64,000 bases of DNA from Tilletia caries (lineage: Eukaryota > Basidiomycota > Exobasidiomycetes > Tilletiales > Tilletiaceae). Positions 12,367 through 21,089 of the stretch are shown in pieces. Below the pieces are notes generated by a model, which saw nothing but the letters and a program-made list of their open reading frames with translations, did no database searches and was not told where the DNA came from. The position numbers and the translations under genes were made by a program. The stretch lies in assembly GCA_032718865.1 (NCBI GenBank), contig JALUTQ010000003.1:1580001-1644000 (forward strand), written 5' to 3'. The first letter of the stretch is position 1, and every line of letters begins with the position of its first letter.

Positions 12367-13899
12367 CTTATTGTGGAAATGATGAACCCAATCGAAGCGT
12401 GAGAACTGGTGAAGCTTGCATGTGCGAGTTGATTCGCCGTCGTACTCACCTAATAATAGGATAATGTATCGGTATGGAAGGTCGAGAACAAAGCAGAATA
12501 CTGAAACCTGGTGAGAGAGGTAAGGACTGTATGCGGAAGATGCGTTCGAAGAACCAGGAAGGTGGCCAAAATGGGATCAGAACAGGTCAAGACGAGAAGG
12601 GAGGGGGCAGGAGAGGAAAGAGCAGAGTGGTGGTGAGTGGGACGATGTTCCAGTCTCTATGCTTCAGCACCACCTCTGATAAGAAGGAACGACAAGGATC
12701 AGCTTGACCCGCACATTGCTCCATGCTGCACAATCAGAGTCTTGATGCATCCCTGACGGAGCAGATGCCAGCCTTCCTGCGCGGCTCGGGACAGTGCCCA
12801 CGAAAGAAGTTGCAGCGAACGCTGGCGGGTACAAACAGTCGAAGGCATGTGTCGGATGCGGCAGAAGTCATGGCGTCGATCTTCCAGATCATCCTTCTCC
12901 GGTGTCCGTGCCTGTTTGATGGTTGTTTGGCATTTTGAACGGCAAGAGCCGTCAGTGAGCACGCTGCGCGAACATCTGCGTGGAGAAGGAAGATGAGCTT
13001 TGAATCAGTACAGTGGCGAGGAGGATTGTGGCCGGACATTCGTTGAGGTCGGAGCCAGCATCAGCTGAGAGAAAGCTCGAGAAGTGAGTCCGCCGCAGTC
13101 CGATGAATCGTTGCTCGAAGCGGACATCCGAACAAACAAACGGCCTGGAAAAATACGAAGGTGAGCGAGAAGCGGAGGACTTTTACACGCCATCTCGTGA
13201 GTGGGCGGCCAAGTATCGAGCCCATGCATTCCGTGCAGACGAGCCCAGATGCCGGTATTGGACTAGTGAGTATGGGAAGGGAAGGCAAGGAGGGAAAAGA
13301 GAATCAGGGGATGTTTGTAATGAGGAGAGCCTGGCGCCTGACGAACAGTGATCGTGATCTGTGCTGGAGCGAAGGCGGAGGTGAGCTCCTTACTTCGAAG
13401 GACACTCACAACGAGTTGAGATTGAGAGATCGAAAATGCCTATTTGTAAGACCGAAGACGTGGTGAGCGGTGAGCGGTGAGCGTTGAGCATGATCCCCAA
13501 CCGTCCAGCGCTGCGGCGCATTTGACACGCCGCTCGACGTTTTCCAAATTGCGCAAGACAGCGCTCAGGCGGTCAGAATCAGTGCAGAGCAGGGAGCAGT
13601 GAGCATTACTCTCGCCAGCGTGCTGAACGTCGTCGGTCGGAGTCGCTCTGATCAGCGGTCAGCATCAGCACGGGAGAGCTATATACGCACCGCAAAGAAT
13701 TGGTTCAGAGCGAAGGGACTGCATGGCATCCTGGGGGCGTAACGCACCCGCGGATTGGGACGTCTGCAGCCTTACACAATCACAGCCAAGCACTGCGGAG
13801 GCACAACGGCGCCCGGCGCCCGCCGCCCTCCCCGTCCGCTCCACGGGAAGGCTCTGTTCTCACATCTCACATCGCAAAGTAAGGGCCTCTCGATGCTGG
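12367..13899. other. Intergenic region upstream of the 818-aa gene
   Basis: No convincing coding sequence is visible in this 1.5 kb; frames are under about 105 codons and lack motifs. It holds a short imperfect tandem repeat of GGTGAGC at about 13462-13490. It is the left part of what was, before the retrotransposon inserted, a roughly 1.7-kb divergent intergenic region shared with the thioredoxin gene. Confidence 0.5.
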
Positions 13900-13904
13900 G
13901 TCTC
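13900..13904. repeat. Target-site duplication, left copy (GTCTC)
   Basis: The five bases GTCTC directly precede the left LTR and recur directly after the right LTR. This is the 5-bp duplication expected from Ty3/gypsy integration. Confidence 0.9.
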
Positions 13905-14183
13905 TGTGGCAACTATGAATCTCTTGTAACGGAAACGTGTCTGAACTCGTGAATTTGCGTGTGTGTCTGAGGTACAATGGTAGTCGTGCGCAGCAAGAGA
14001 ATCGGAATTTCCTCCTTCAATACCGTGGATCTCGCCCCGATCCTCAACCAGCGGTGCCCATAGGTCCTCATGACCTTCCAAGCAGCCCCTTGCCATGACC
14101 TGAAAGCCCGCACCTGACCAGTCCCCGTCGCGTCTAGCCCATCCCCGACCAGTCCCCGTCGCGTCTAGCCCGTCCCCGTCACA
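13905..14183 (-). repeat. 3' LTR of the Ty3/gypsy element (279 bp)
   Basis: Read on the plus strand it begins TGTGGCAACT and ends CCGTCACA, so it has the TG...CA ends of an LTR. It matches 20603-20881 throughout. It contains an internal near-duplicate of about 31 bp (GACCAGTCCCCGTCGCGTCT twice in a row) near its right end. Confidence 0.95.
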
Positions 14184-14197
14184 CCTCCCTCCCCTGG
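14184..14197 (-). other. Polypurine tract of the Ty3/gypsy element
   Basis: On the minus strand the bases directly before the 3' LTR read CCAGGGGAGGGAGG. This purine run abuts the LTR, as expected for the plus-strand priming site used in reverse transcription. Confidence 0.8.
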
Positions 14198-14216
14198 AAG
14201 CAAGACTCGTCCCGAG

Positions 14217-15098
14217 TCATCCTTCCTCCTCTTCGGTTCCCTGTTCCAACTCCCGCAAGATTCTAGCCCTCGACTCTCCCTCCTTCAGTACCAACTCTTC
14301 CTTGGCCCCCAATCTCGTCTTGTTCTGTTCCTCTTTGATCTTGCCGACGAAGTCTTGAATGGCCCATTTCATGCCAGAAAGACGAGTGTCGGACTGCCAT
14401 GTCGGTTCAATCGTTCCAGCCCATTTGACAAGGTAGTCGAAAGGTCGCCCCACCTTGAGTTGGGTTGGACGTCGTCCAAGGAATCCCAGAACTCTGCGTT
14501 CGGGCCGAGCTCCTTCCTCTGTGGCGCCAATGATTGGGCGTGGCGTGATCTCCGCAGGGTCCCCGTAGAAAGGTTCGAGTGCCTGGATCGGAAGAGTGTT
14601 GTGCGCCTTGAACCACGTCGGAGTCTTGAGTTTGAATGCTCCTTGTTCGACGACTTCGACGATTTCGAAAGGACCCATCTGTTTGGCCTCGAGCTTGACT
14701 TTGGAACGTTGAGTAGGGTCAAGTCGTGCCTTGTAGTGGTCAGATCGAACCAAGACCCAATCCCCCTTCTTTGGGTCCCACGGCTGGTGACGGCGATCGT
14801 ATTCGAACTTCTGTTGTGTTTGGGCCCGCAAGAGTTTCTCTTGAACATCTTGATGCAGGGCAATTAGCTGGGAGAGATCTCGGCCAACCTGTCCTTGTGT
14901 TTCTCGATGGATTTCCTCGAGGGGAAACAAGCGTGAAGAACGACCAAACACCACTTCTTGAGGAGCTATTCCGGAGCTCTCATGGATTGTGTTGTTGTAA
15001 GCGGTCATCGCGATCGGCAATTGGTCGGGCCAATCGTGTTGATCGAGAGCGACTGTATTCCGAAGAAGGACAGCCAACTGTTGATTGAGTCGTTCCAC
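14217..15098 (-). CDS. Ty3/gypsy pol, C-terminal part: end of integrase plus chromodomain-like tail
   Basis: This frame is the direct in-frame continuation of the gag-pol frame past the stop codon at 15111-15113; the residues between are TDGQVERLN, which carries the third acidic residue of the integrase active site. After the catalytic core come a GPF-type segment (MGPFEIVEVVEQGAFKL, near 14650) and a region reading DYLVKWAGTIEPTWQ. The latter matches the core of retroelement chromodomains, which steer integration to modified chromatin. The protein ends in a charged Glu-rich tail. It is not an independent gene. As it stands, this part can be translated only by reading through the stop. Confidence 0.88.
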   Translation of the reverse strand: MERLNQQLAVLLRNTVALDQHDWPDQLPIAMTAYNNTIHESSGIAPQEVVFGRSSRLFPLEEIHRETQGQVGRDLSQLIALHQDVQEKLLRAQTQQKFEYDRRHQPWDPKKGDWVLVRSDHYKARLDPTQRSKVKLEAKQMGPFEIVEVVEQGAFKLKTPTWFKAHNTLPIQALEPFYGDPAEITPRPIIGATEEGARPERRVLGFLGRRPTQLKVGRPFDYLVKWAGTIEPTWQSDTRLSGMKWAIQDFVGKIKEEQNKTRLGAKEELVLKEGESRARILRELEQGTEEEEG

Positions 15099-15110
15099 TT
15101 GTCCATCGGT

Positions 15111-18100
15111 TTACGGATGGTATGCTGTCGACATGCTATGTTGAATGCGGAGTTCTTCGACCAACGTCTTCCAGAACTCGGACGTGAAGCGAACGTCTCG
15201 ATCGCTGATCAGCTTTGTCGGGAGTCCTGTCCAAGGATACGCATGCTGAATGAATCGACGCGCGGTATCTTTGGCCGTATCGGTTGTCTTGGACGGCCAA
15301 AAGATAGCGTACTTCGAAAACTTGTCGGACATAACAGTGATGGCGTCGAAATGATCAGGTTCATTAGAAGTGAGGCCTGTCACGAAGTCGATGCCCATGT
15401 CCGTGAAGACTTTGGCTGGGCTGTATATCGGAAGCAGCTGTCCGTATGGAAGGTGATGCTTGCCCTTATTCGTTTGGCATTCGAAGCAAGTGCGTACCAT
15501 CTCGTCGATTCGAGAATGGAGTTCAGGGAAGGTGAAAATCTTCTTGACCCTCTCCGCTGTCCGTCTCGCTGAAGGATGTCCTGCTCGAGCCGATGAATGG
15601 AACTCGACAAGGAGTTGACCGATCTTGTCTTCCGGTACGCAGATGCGAATCTTCTCTAGACGAGGTCCAGAGCGTTCGAAAAGGAGTCCTTTCTCCTTGA
15701 AGAACCGAGGATGAGTCGCTTCGTTTTCCTTCGTGTTCGATTTCACCGCCTTTGCCAACCTCGGACTCCTTCGTTGTCCCTTCAACCCCTTTTCCTGCTC
15801 TTGCTCTCCCTCATTCATCTTCCTCATCCCAGATCCTCCTGTTCCCTCAACCCCATCATCTCCGATCCTCGTATCCTTGTCTTTCCCTCCGTTCTCTCCC
15901 GACCGCAACGCCTTCCTCTTCTCGTCGTTCGCACTGTTTCCTCCAACCAATTGGTCTCTCTCGTTGAACTCGTCCTTCTTCGTCTCTGCTTCTTCTCTTT
16001 TTCCTCGTTCTGGAGCCACTCGCTCCCTCTTCTGCTTCTCTTTTTTTCGTCCTTGAGCTTCTTTCTTCTTCTTCTTGTCTCTTTTTCCTCGTACTAGAGC
16101 CGCCTGCTCTCTCTCTTCTCCTGTCTTTTCTTTTTGATCAGCATTTTCCTCCTTGTTCCCGCCTTTGTGCCCTGGCATCTCACTCACTGGCCCTTTCTCC
16201 TCCTCTTGATTTCCGTCGTTGTTGTTCGTTGTTGGAGTTGTTGAACACTTGGGGCGTCGCCAAATTCTTTTGTATGTCTTGTCTTTGTCGTAGGCTTCGT
16301 CCCAGCTTTGGATTTCGTTGTCTGTAAAAGTGATGGAAGAAGAAATCGGAGTGATGTCGATGTTGTCGCAGATTGTGTTATGGATGGTGAGGTGTATGAT
16401 TTGAGAGGTGTCGTCTGGTTCGGGAATAGGAGCTCTTGACAATGCGTCGGCCACATTGTTGTGCGAACCTTTACGATATTCGATTCGGATCTTGTCCCTG
16501 AGAGGAGCAAGGGAGAGAGCCAATCGTTGTAGTCGTTGACTCGGGGCTGCGGTCTTGAGGTTCCACAGCCATGTGAGTGCTTGATGATTGCTTCGAATCG
16601 TCAAGACGCTTCCATCGATGAAGTGCGAAAGCTTCGAGATGGCCCAGACGATTGCTTGAAGTTCGAGATCGGTGGCTGAGTATCGCGTTTCTGTATCTTT
16701 TGTTTGTCGAGAGATGTAAATGACAGGGTGTTCTTGATTGTTGGCGTCGGTTTGAATAAGGGCGGCGCCGAAACCGATTGACGAGTCGTCGACGTCGAGA
16801 ATGAAGGGTTTTTCGAAGCTGGGTCGTCGGAGTATCGGAGTAGATGAGAGAGCGACCTTGATGTCGTTAAAAGCTCTTTGTTGGTCCTTTCCCCATCGGA
16901 AGGGTTCTTCATGGATGGCTTCATGTAATGGCTTGGCCCTCTTCGCGAAGTCTTGGATGAACTTGCGGTACCAGGACGCCATCGCGTAAAACCGAAGAGT
17001 TTCCTTGGCTGTGCGTGGGATCGGAAAGTCGCGGACAGCTCGAGTTCGCTCTTCGTCGACCATAATCCCCAGGGCATGGGCTCGATAGCCAAGGAGTTTG
17101 AGGCTGGTAAAACCGAAAGCGCACTTCTTGGGCGCGACGGTCAGGCCAGCATTCCCGAGGGCGGAAAGAACGTTGTCGACATCCCGAAGGTGGTCTTCGT
17201 ACGTGGCTGAGAAGATGAGGACGTCATCGAGATAGGCGATGGCGCAGACGAACCGATAGATCGAGAGAATGGTGTCCATGATTCGTTGGAAAAAAGCTGG
17301 AGCCGTCTTTGGACCAAAGGGCATGCGATTCCAAAGTCGAACTCCGAAGACAGTGATGAACGCTAGGAGCACTCGAGCTCGATCTGTGCAAGCGAACTGA
17401 TGGTATCCTTTGTTGCAATCGACCGTCGTGAGAAAGATCGCCTTCTGGATAAGATCATAGACTTCGTCGGTCCGCGGTGTGTAGTAGCTGACGTCTTTCG
17501 TTACCTCATTCAGAGGTCGATAGTCGACACAGAACCGTATCTTGTCACGTTGCGGAACAAGGACTACCCCAGAGCTGTGGGGGCTGATGCCCGGTTCGGA
17601 GAGGCCTAGCTCGTCGTGTTCCTTCAGCGTGGTTTCGATGGCTTCCCTCTGCGCAGGAGACGTGCGTCGAGGTGGCTCGGAATGCGTCCAGGTCTCTTGA
17701 CCTTCCTTGAGTTCGATGTCAAAAGATTCCTTCTCGTAGAGACCGAGAGGACGTTCCTTCGTTGGCCACACCTTTTGACGAGAGAGTACTTCAAGAAGTC
17801 GATCTTGCTGGTTCTTCGAAAGAGAAGCCGAGACAGCGACGGAAACCTTCTCGTTGCCGGTGGGATATTCGATGTCAAGTTCCCGGAAGATGGTTTCGTC
17901 CTGCAGCGCCAGGCCCGACAAGTCGATTGGAGCCTGTGTTGAAGCATGGTCCGAAGGGAAGATCTCTTCATCCTTGACCGTTGTCTTCTTGGAGGTCCTT
18001 GACGCGCTTCCTGGCTTCTTCGGTGGAATCATGCTTGCTCGCATGATCGGAGCTCGTCCGAACGTAACGGACCAGCTGACGGGGTCGCAAGCAATGCCCT

Positions 18101-20477
18101 TCTCGAGGATATTGTCGACTCCTAGAAGCCATCCGTCCGAACAACGTTCCACCTCGTGGAACTCGCACCATTCGACCCGTTCCTCTTCATGGTCGCAGAC
18201 AAAAGAGACCGGGAGGACGACGACCGACAATGTTCGTTGTAATTTGCCGCTGTCGAATCCTTGGAGCTCGATGTCTTGGGCGGGAAACTTCTCGATGTCT
18301 GGAGCGAGTGAAGTCAAGGCTCTCGAAGATACGAGGCTGATCTCCGGACCCGAGTCTAGGAGTAGCTCGTATTGATCTTCTCCCTCGACCTTCACGGGCA
18401 GTTTGAAGGAAGCTGCTTTCTGATGTAGCGTTCCAGGGAGCTTTGCATCTGGAGTTCCCCGCCTGACCGTTCGTACCGCGCTGCACTTGCGGACGTTGTT
18501 CTCGGAATCATGTCCGGTGTCGTCCGTAAAGAAATCGTCTTCTTCGTCGACAGAGCTGGTCGTACCATCCGAGTCGGAGCCAGAACGTAGGGCGTCCGCA
18601 ACGACCTTGGCGATGTTTGGGACTCGTGATTCGACCCGTCGGACATATTTCCCCTTGCCCTTTTCCTTCGGGCAATCCCTAGCCGCGTGTCCCACCTCAT
18701 GACAAAGAAAGCAGCCACCCGTTTCCCGGTCCTTCTTCCTCTGTTCTTTCTCTTCATCCGAACGAGGTTGACCAGTAGCGATTGCAGATGATCGCTTCGA
18801 CGCGTGTCGGACGTTCCTCTTGGTCCAATCGCGTCGTGGTTCATTCGTTCGGATATCGTCGTCTCCTTCCCCAGCATACACCCCGAAATGTTCACGAAGA
18901 TACGTCTCGCGCTTGATCATTCGTTGAACATAATCCTCCCATGTTGTCGCTCGTTCCATCACGTCAAGCAGCTGGAGTTGCCAGTTGCTCGGCAGACCGT
19001 TGTGGACCATACCGATCAGCTCGATGGAGGATCGTTGATTGAGAACGCGACTGATCTCGTCGGGAAAGACGATCCGGATGTTCTCGGGTTGATTGTAGAC
19101 GAGCCGAGAGACTCTTTCCATACCGACCAGCCAGTACTTGTCGTAGAGATGGCTGGAAAGCGCTTCAGATCGAGGTTTGAATCGTCGTTGGAGCATCTGT
19201 AACGTGGCGGCGGTAGGATCCTTCGTCCATCGTCGGAAGAAGTATGTCCGCCATTCATCCCACGTCGTTGGTCGCGGCCAAATGGTGTCCCACCAGTCCT
19301 TGGCTGCACCCTTCATGCAGCTTCCGACGATACCGAGAATGGCCGCATCCTCGTAAAGACCTTGACTTCGGAAGTGCTCGAGGTGGATCCAATAAGCGAG
19401 TGGGCGACGATCGGCAGGGTTGAAATCGCCAACCTCTGCTTGCTTCGGAACGTTCGGACGGGAACGTTGCTGAGAGTCTCGGCCATTCCGGAAGTCAGGA
19501 GGTCCACCTCCTCCAGGACCTGGGCCACCACCAGGACCTGGACCACCGCCAGGACCTGGACCACCACCGGGCCCACCGCCTCCGTGTCCATTTCCTCCTG
19601 GTCCACCACCAAGCCCATTCCACCCTGTTCCTCCGTTGTTGAAACCTCCTTGTTGTATGCCGTCACCACGGACGCCTCCAGGACCCGGACGGAAGAACGA
19701 CGTGGGTCTTTCCGGACCAGTCGGCTCTCCTCCGTATGTGCGGGGTTGTGTTTGAGGGCGTGTATCGGTAAACATAGAGAGGGCTTCGATCGGTCCGCGA
19801 GCTGGGATCGTTTGGATCGTGCGCTCGGGATGTGATGCTGTCGTGTCAGCAAAGCCGACAGACGGTCTGGCGGGTGCTGTTTGGGGCCAAGGGGCTTCTG
19901 GACGAGTAGTAGGGGGCGGCACAATCGTCGACTCTTGCCGTGTGCCCTTGAACTCTTCGACAAGTTTGCCGAAGACGTCCGTGATCCGCAAATCGATCTT
20001 GGAGAAGTCTTCCTCCAGACGAGCGTCGAGCCTCGACAGATCGGTCTCGAGGCGTTCGACGCGGTCGTGAGTGGTGGTCGTAGTACCAGCCGACCCTCCG
20101 CTTCCTGTATCTTCTCGACGAGTCGTGGATCCGATCCGAACAGAATGTTCGAGTTGTCGGATTGAGCGTCGACGGTCCCGTCGCAGCCGATCCTCCGCTC
20201 TTCTGTCTCGTTTCTTGCCTTCAATGCGTTCTAGCCTAGCCTCAACGGGCATCTCGTTAGGTGAGTGCGGGGGAGAGATGCCATATTGGATCTCGAGTTC
20301 ATTCAAGCGTTGCAGCTGAATGTCTTCGGTCGAGACGCCTGGGAATTGAGGGTGGGGCGTCGAGGATGAGGGACCGGCCGCTTGTTGAGGATATTGAGCT
20401 TGCCGGGGGGTGTCTGTAGCGCCCGTCTGTCGCTGACGGGTAAGGGCTTCTGCGCCCTGATAGGTCTGGGTCGCCAT
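15111..20477 (-). CDS. Ty3/gypsy gag-pol polyprotein, interrupted in integrase
   Basis: The ATG is at 20475-20477 and 1,788 codons follow. The Gag part has a coiled-coil-like N-terminus, a Gly/Pro-rich tract (about 19500-19620), a capsid-like region (DWWDTIWPRPTTWDEW) and a CCHC zinc knuckle (CFLCHEVGHAARDC, near 18700). Protease carries LLDSGPE. Reverse transcriptase shows VDCNKGYHQF and the catalytic YLDD (near 17230). RNase H shows DVDDSSIGFGAAL and ends NNVADALSRAP, but the usual TDH motif reads SNH. A lysine/glutamate-rich linker of about 180 residues precedes the integrase zinc-binding H/C region and the first two catalytic aspartates (GIDFVTG; SDRDVRF). The frame stops at TAA after STAYHP, just before the third catalytic residue. 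Confidence 0.93.
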   Translation of the reverse strand: MATQTYQGAEALTRQRQTGATDTPRQAQYPQQAAGPSSSTPHPQFPGVSTEDIQLQRLNELEIQYGISPPHSPNEMPVEARLERIEGKKRDRRAEDRLRRDRRRSIRQLEHSVRIGSTTRREDTGSGGSAGTTTTTHDRVERLETDLSRLDARLEEDFSKIDLRITDVFGKLVEEFKGTRQESTIVPPPTTRPEAPWPQTAPARPSVGFADTTASHPERTIQTIPARGPIEALSMFTDTRPQTQPRTYGGEPTGPERPTSFFRPGPGGVRGDGIQQGGFNNGGTGWNGLGGGPGGNGHGGGGPGGGPGPGGGPGPGGGPGPGGGGPPDFRNGRDSQQRSRPNVPKQAEVGDFNPADRRPLAYWIHLEHFRSQGLYEDAAILGIVGSCMKGAAKDWWDTIWPRPTTWDEWRTYFFRRWTKDPTAATLQMLQRRFKPRSEALSSHLYDKYWLVGMERVSRLVYNQPENIRIVFPDEISRVLNQRSSIELIGMVHNGLPSNWQLQLLDVMERATTWEDYVQRMIKRETYLREHFGVYAGEGDDDIRTNEPRRDWTKRNVRHASKRSSAIATGQPRSDEEKEQRKKDRETGGCFLCHEVGHAARDCPKEKGKGKYVRRVESRVPNIAKVVADALRSGSDSDGTTSSVDEEDDFFTDDTGHDSENNVRKCSAVRTVRRGTPDAKLPGTLHQKAASFKLPVKVEGEDQYELLLDSGPEISLVSSRALTSLAPDIEKFPAQDIELQGFDSGKLQRTLSVVVLPVSFVCDHEEERVEWCEFHEVERCSDGWLLGVDNILEKGIACDPVSWSVTFGRAPIMRASMIPPKKPGSASRTSKKTTVKDEEIFPSDHASTQAPIDLSGLALQDETIFRELDIEYPTGNEKVSVAVSASLSKNQQDRLLEVLSRQKVWPTKERPLGLYEKESFDIELKEGQETWTHSEPPRRTSPAQREAIETTLKEHDELGLSEPGISPHSSGVVLVPQRDKIRFCVDYRPLNEVTKDVSYYTPRTDEVYDLIQKAIFLTTVDCNKGYHQFACTDRARVLLAFITVFGVRLWNRMPFGPKTAPAFFQRIMDTILSIYRFVCAIAYLDDVLIFSATYEDHLRDVDNVLSALGNAGLTVAPKKCAFGFTSLKLLGYRAHALGIMVDEERTRAVRDFPIPRTAKETLRFYAMASWYRKFIQDFAKRAKPLHEAIHEEPFRWGKDQQRAFNDIKVALSSTPILRRPSFEKPFILDVDDSSIGFGAALIQTDANNQEHPVIYISRQTKDTETRYSATDLELQAIVWAISKLSHFIDGSVLTIRSNHQALTWLWNLKTAAPSQRLQRLALSLAPLRDKIRIEYRKGSHNNVADALSRAPIPEPDDTSQIIHLTIHNTICDNIDITPISSSITFTDNEIQSWDEAYDKDKTYKRIWRRPKCSTTPTTNNNDGNQEEEKGPVSEMPGHKGGNKEENADQKEKTGEEREQAALVRGKRDKKKKKEAQGRKKEKQKRERVAPERGKREEAETKKDEFNERDQLVGGNSANDEKRKALRSGENGGKDKDTRIGDDGVEGTGGSGMRKMNEGEQEQEKGLKGQRRSPRLAKAVKSNTKENEATHPRFFKEKGLLFERSGPRLEKIRICVPEDKIGQLLVEFHSSARAGHPSARRTAERVKKIFTFPELHSRIDEMVRTCFECQTNKGKHHLPYGQLLPIYSPAKVFTDMGIDFVTGLTSNEPDHFDAITVMSDKFSKYAIFWPSKTTDTAKDTARRFIQHAYPWTGLPTKLISDRDVRFTSEFWKTLVEELRIQHSMSTAYHP

Positions 20478-20588
20478 CTTGTCCTGTACGTCGGATTAGA
20501 CGGGTTTCGATCAGTCGCCACGACCAACCGAGAAGTAAACGCTGCGTTTACTTACCAACGTCGAAAGCGGCCGCGCTTTGTTGACGAG

Positions 20589-20600
20589 GCGGAGCTACCA
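20589..20600 (-). other. Primer-binding site of the Ty3/gypsy element
   Basis: Two bases inside the 5' LTR, the minus strand reads TGGTAGCTCCGC. It starts with TGG, the complement of a tRNA CCA end, and would pair with a tRNA ending GCGGAGCUACCA. That resembles the 3' end of fungal initiator-Met tRNA (inference). The same 12 bases occur in the copia element at 59272-59283. Confidence 0.75.
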
Positions 20601-20602
20601 AG

Positions 20603-20881
20603 TGTGGCAACTATGAATCTCTTGTAACGGAAACGTGTCTGAACTCGTGAATTTGCGTGTGTGTCTGAGGTACAATGGTAGTCGTGCGCAGCAAGAGAAT
20701 CGGAATTTCCTCCTTCAATACCGTGGATCTCGCCCCGATCCTCAACCAGCGGTGCCCATAGGTCCTCATGACCTTCCAAGCAGCCCCTTGCCATGACCTG
20801 AAAGCCCGCACCTGACCAGTCCCCGTCGCGTCTAGCCCATCCCCGACCAGTCCCCGTCGCGTCTAGCCCGTCCCCGTCACA
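20603..20881 (-). repeat. 5' LTR of the Ty3/gypsy element (279 bp)
   Basis: It matches the LTR at 13905-14183 base for base by eye. On the minus strand it runs TGTGACGGGG...GCCACA. It should hold the element's own promoter. Transcription runs away from the thioredoxin gene, whose start codon is about 200 bp to the right. Confidence 0.95.
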
Positions 20882-20886
20882 GTCTC
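20882..20886. repeat. Target-site duplication, right copy (GTCTC)
   Basis: GTCTC directly follows the right LTR and matches the five bases before the left LTR. Confidence 0.9.
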
Positions 20887-20954
20887 CCGAGTCGGGGAGG
20901 GACTGAGGGAGGTGTGGTCGCCTTGTCGGGTCCTTGTCGAAGACAAAATCGAGT

Positions 20955-20960
20955 CACGTG
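20955..20960. promoter_or_regulatory. CACGTG E-box upstream of the thioredoxin gene
   Basis: The palindrome TCACGTGA lies about 130 bp before the thioredoxin start codon. CACGTG is the core bound by Cbf1/Pho4/USF-type bHLH proteins. It recurs near three other start regions in this window. Confidence 0.45.
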
Positions 20961-21089
20961 AGTTTGTTGCAGTGTCAGAACCCTCCGAGGCCAAGGTCGA
21001 CCGCCTTCCAATTTCCAAAGGCCGCGCTCAACTTCCGGTGGGCCTCAGCAATCAGCATCAGCAACGTCGAAGTGCCAGTCCACAATCAA

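Larger units (their letters stand above)
13905..20881 (-). mobile_element. Full-length Ty3/gypsy (chromovirus-like) LTR retrotransposon
   Basis: The 6,977-bp element is bounded by 279-bp direct LTRs and flanked by the 5-bp duplication GTCTC. It is transcribed on the minus strand, with the 5' LTR at 20603-20881 and the 3' LTR at 13905-14183. The order inside is primer-binding site, fused gag-pol frame (protease, reverse transcriptase, RNase H, integrase), a chromodomain-like tail, polypurine tract and 3' LTR. Reverse transcriptase before integrase is the Ty3/gypsy order. By eye the two LTRs match base for base, which implies a recent insertion. The pol frame carries one premature stop (15111-15113), so this copy probably cannot move by itself unless the stop is suppressed. 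Confidence 0.96.

Noticed and set aside
15711..16097. Plus-strand Leu/Ser/Phe-rich frame that looks like a membrane protein
   Set aside because: It is the antisense shadow of the Lys/Glu-rich linker of the gypsy polyprotein (AAG/GAG read backwards give CTT/CTC).
20934..21089. Upstream in-frame start of thioredoxin
   Set aside because: The added 52 residues do not resemble a targeting peptide or thioredoxin, and the internal Met begins a good mitochondrial presequence.
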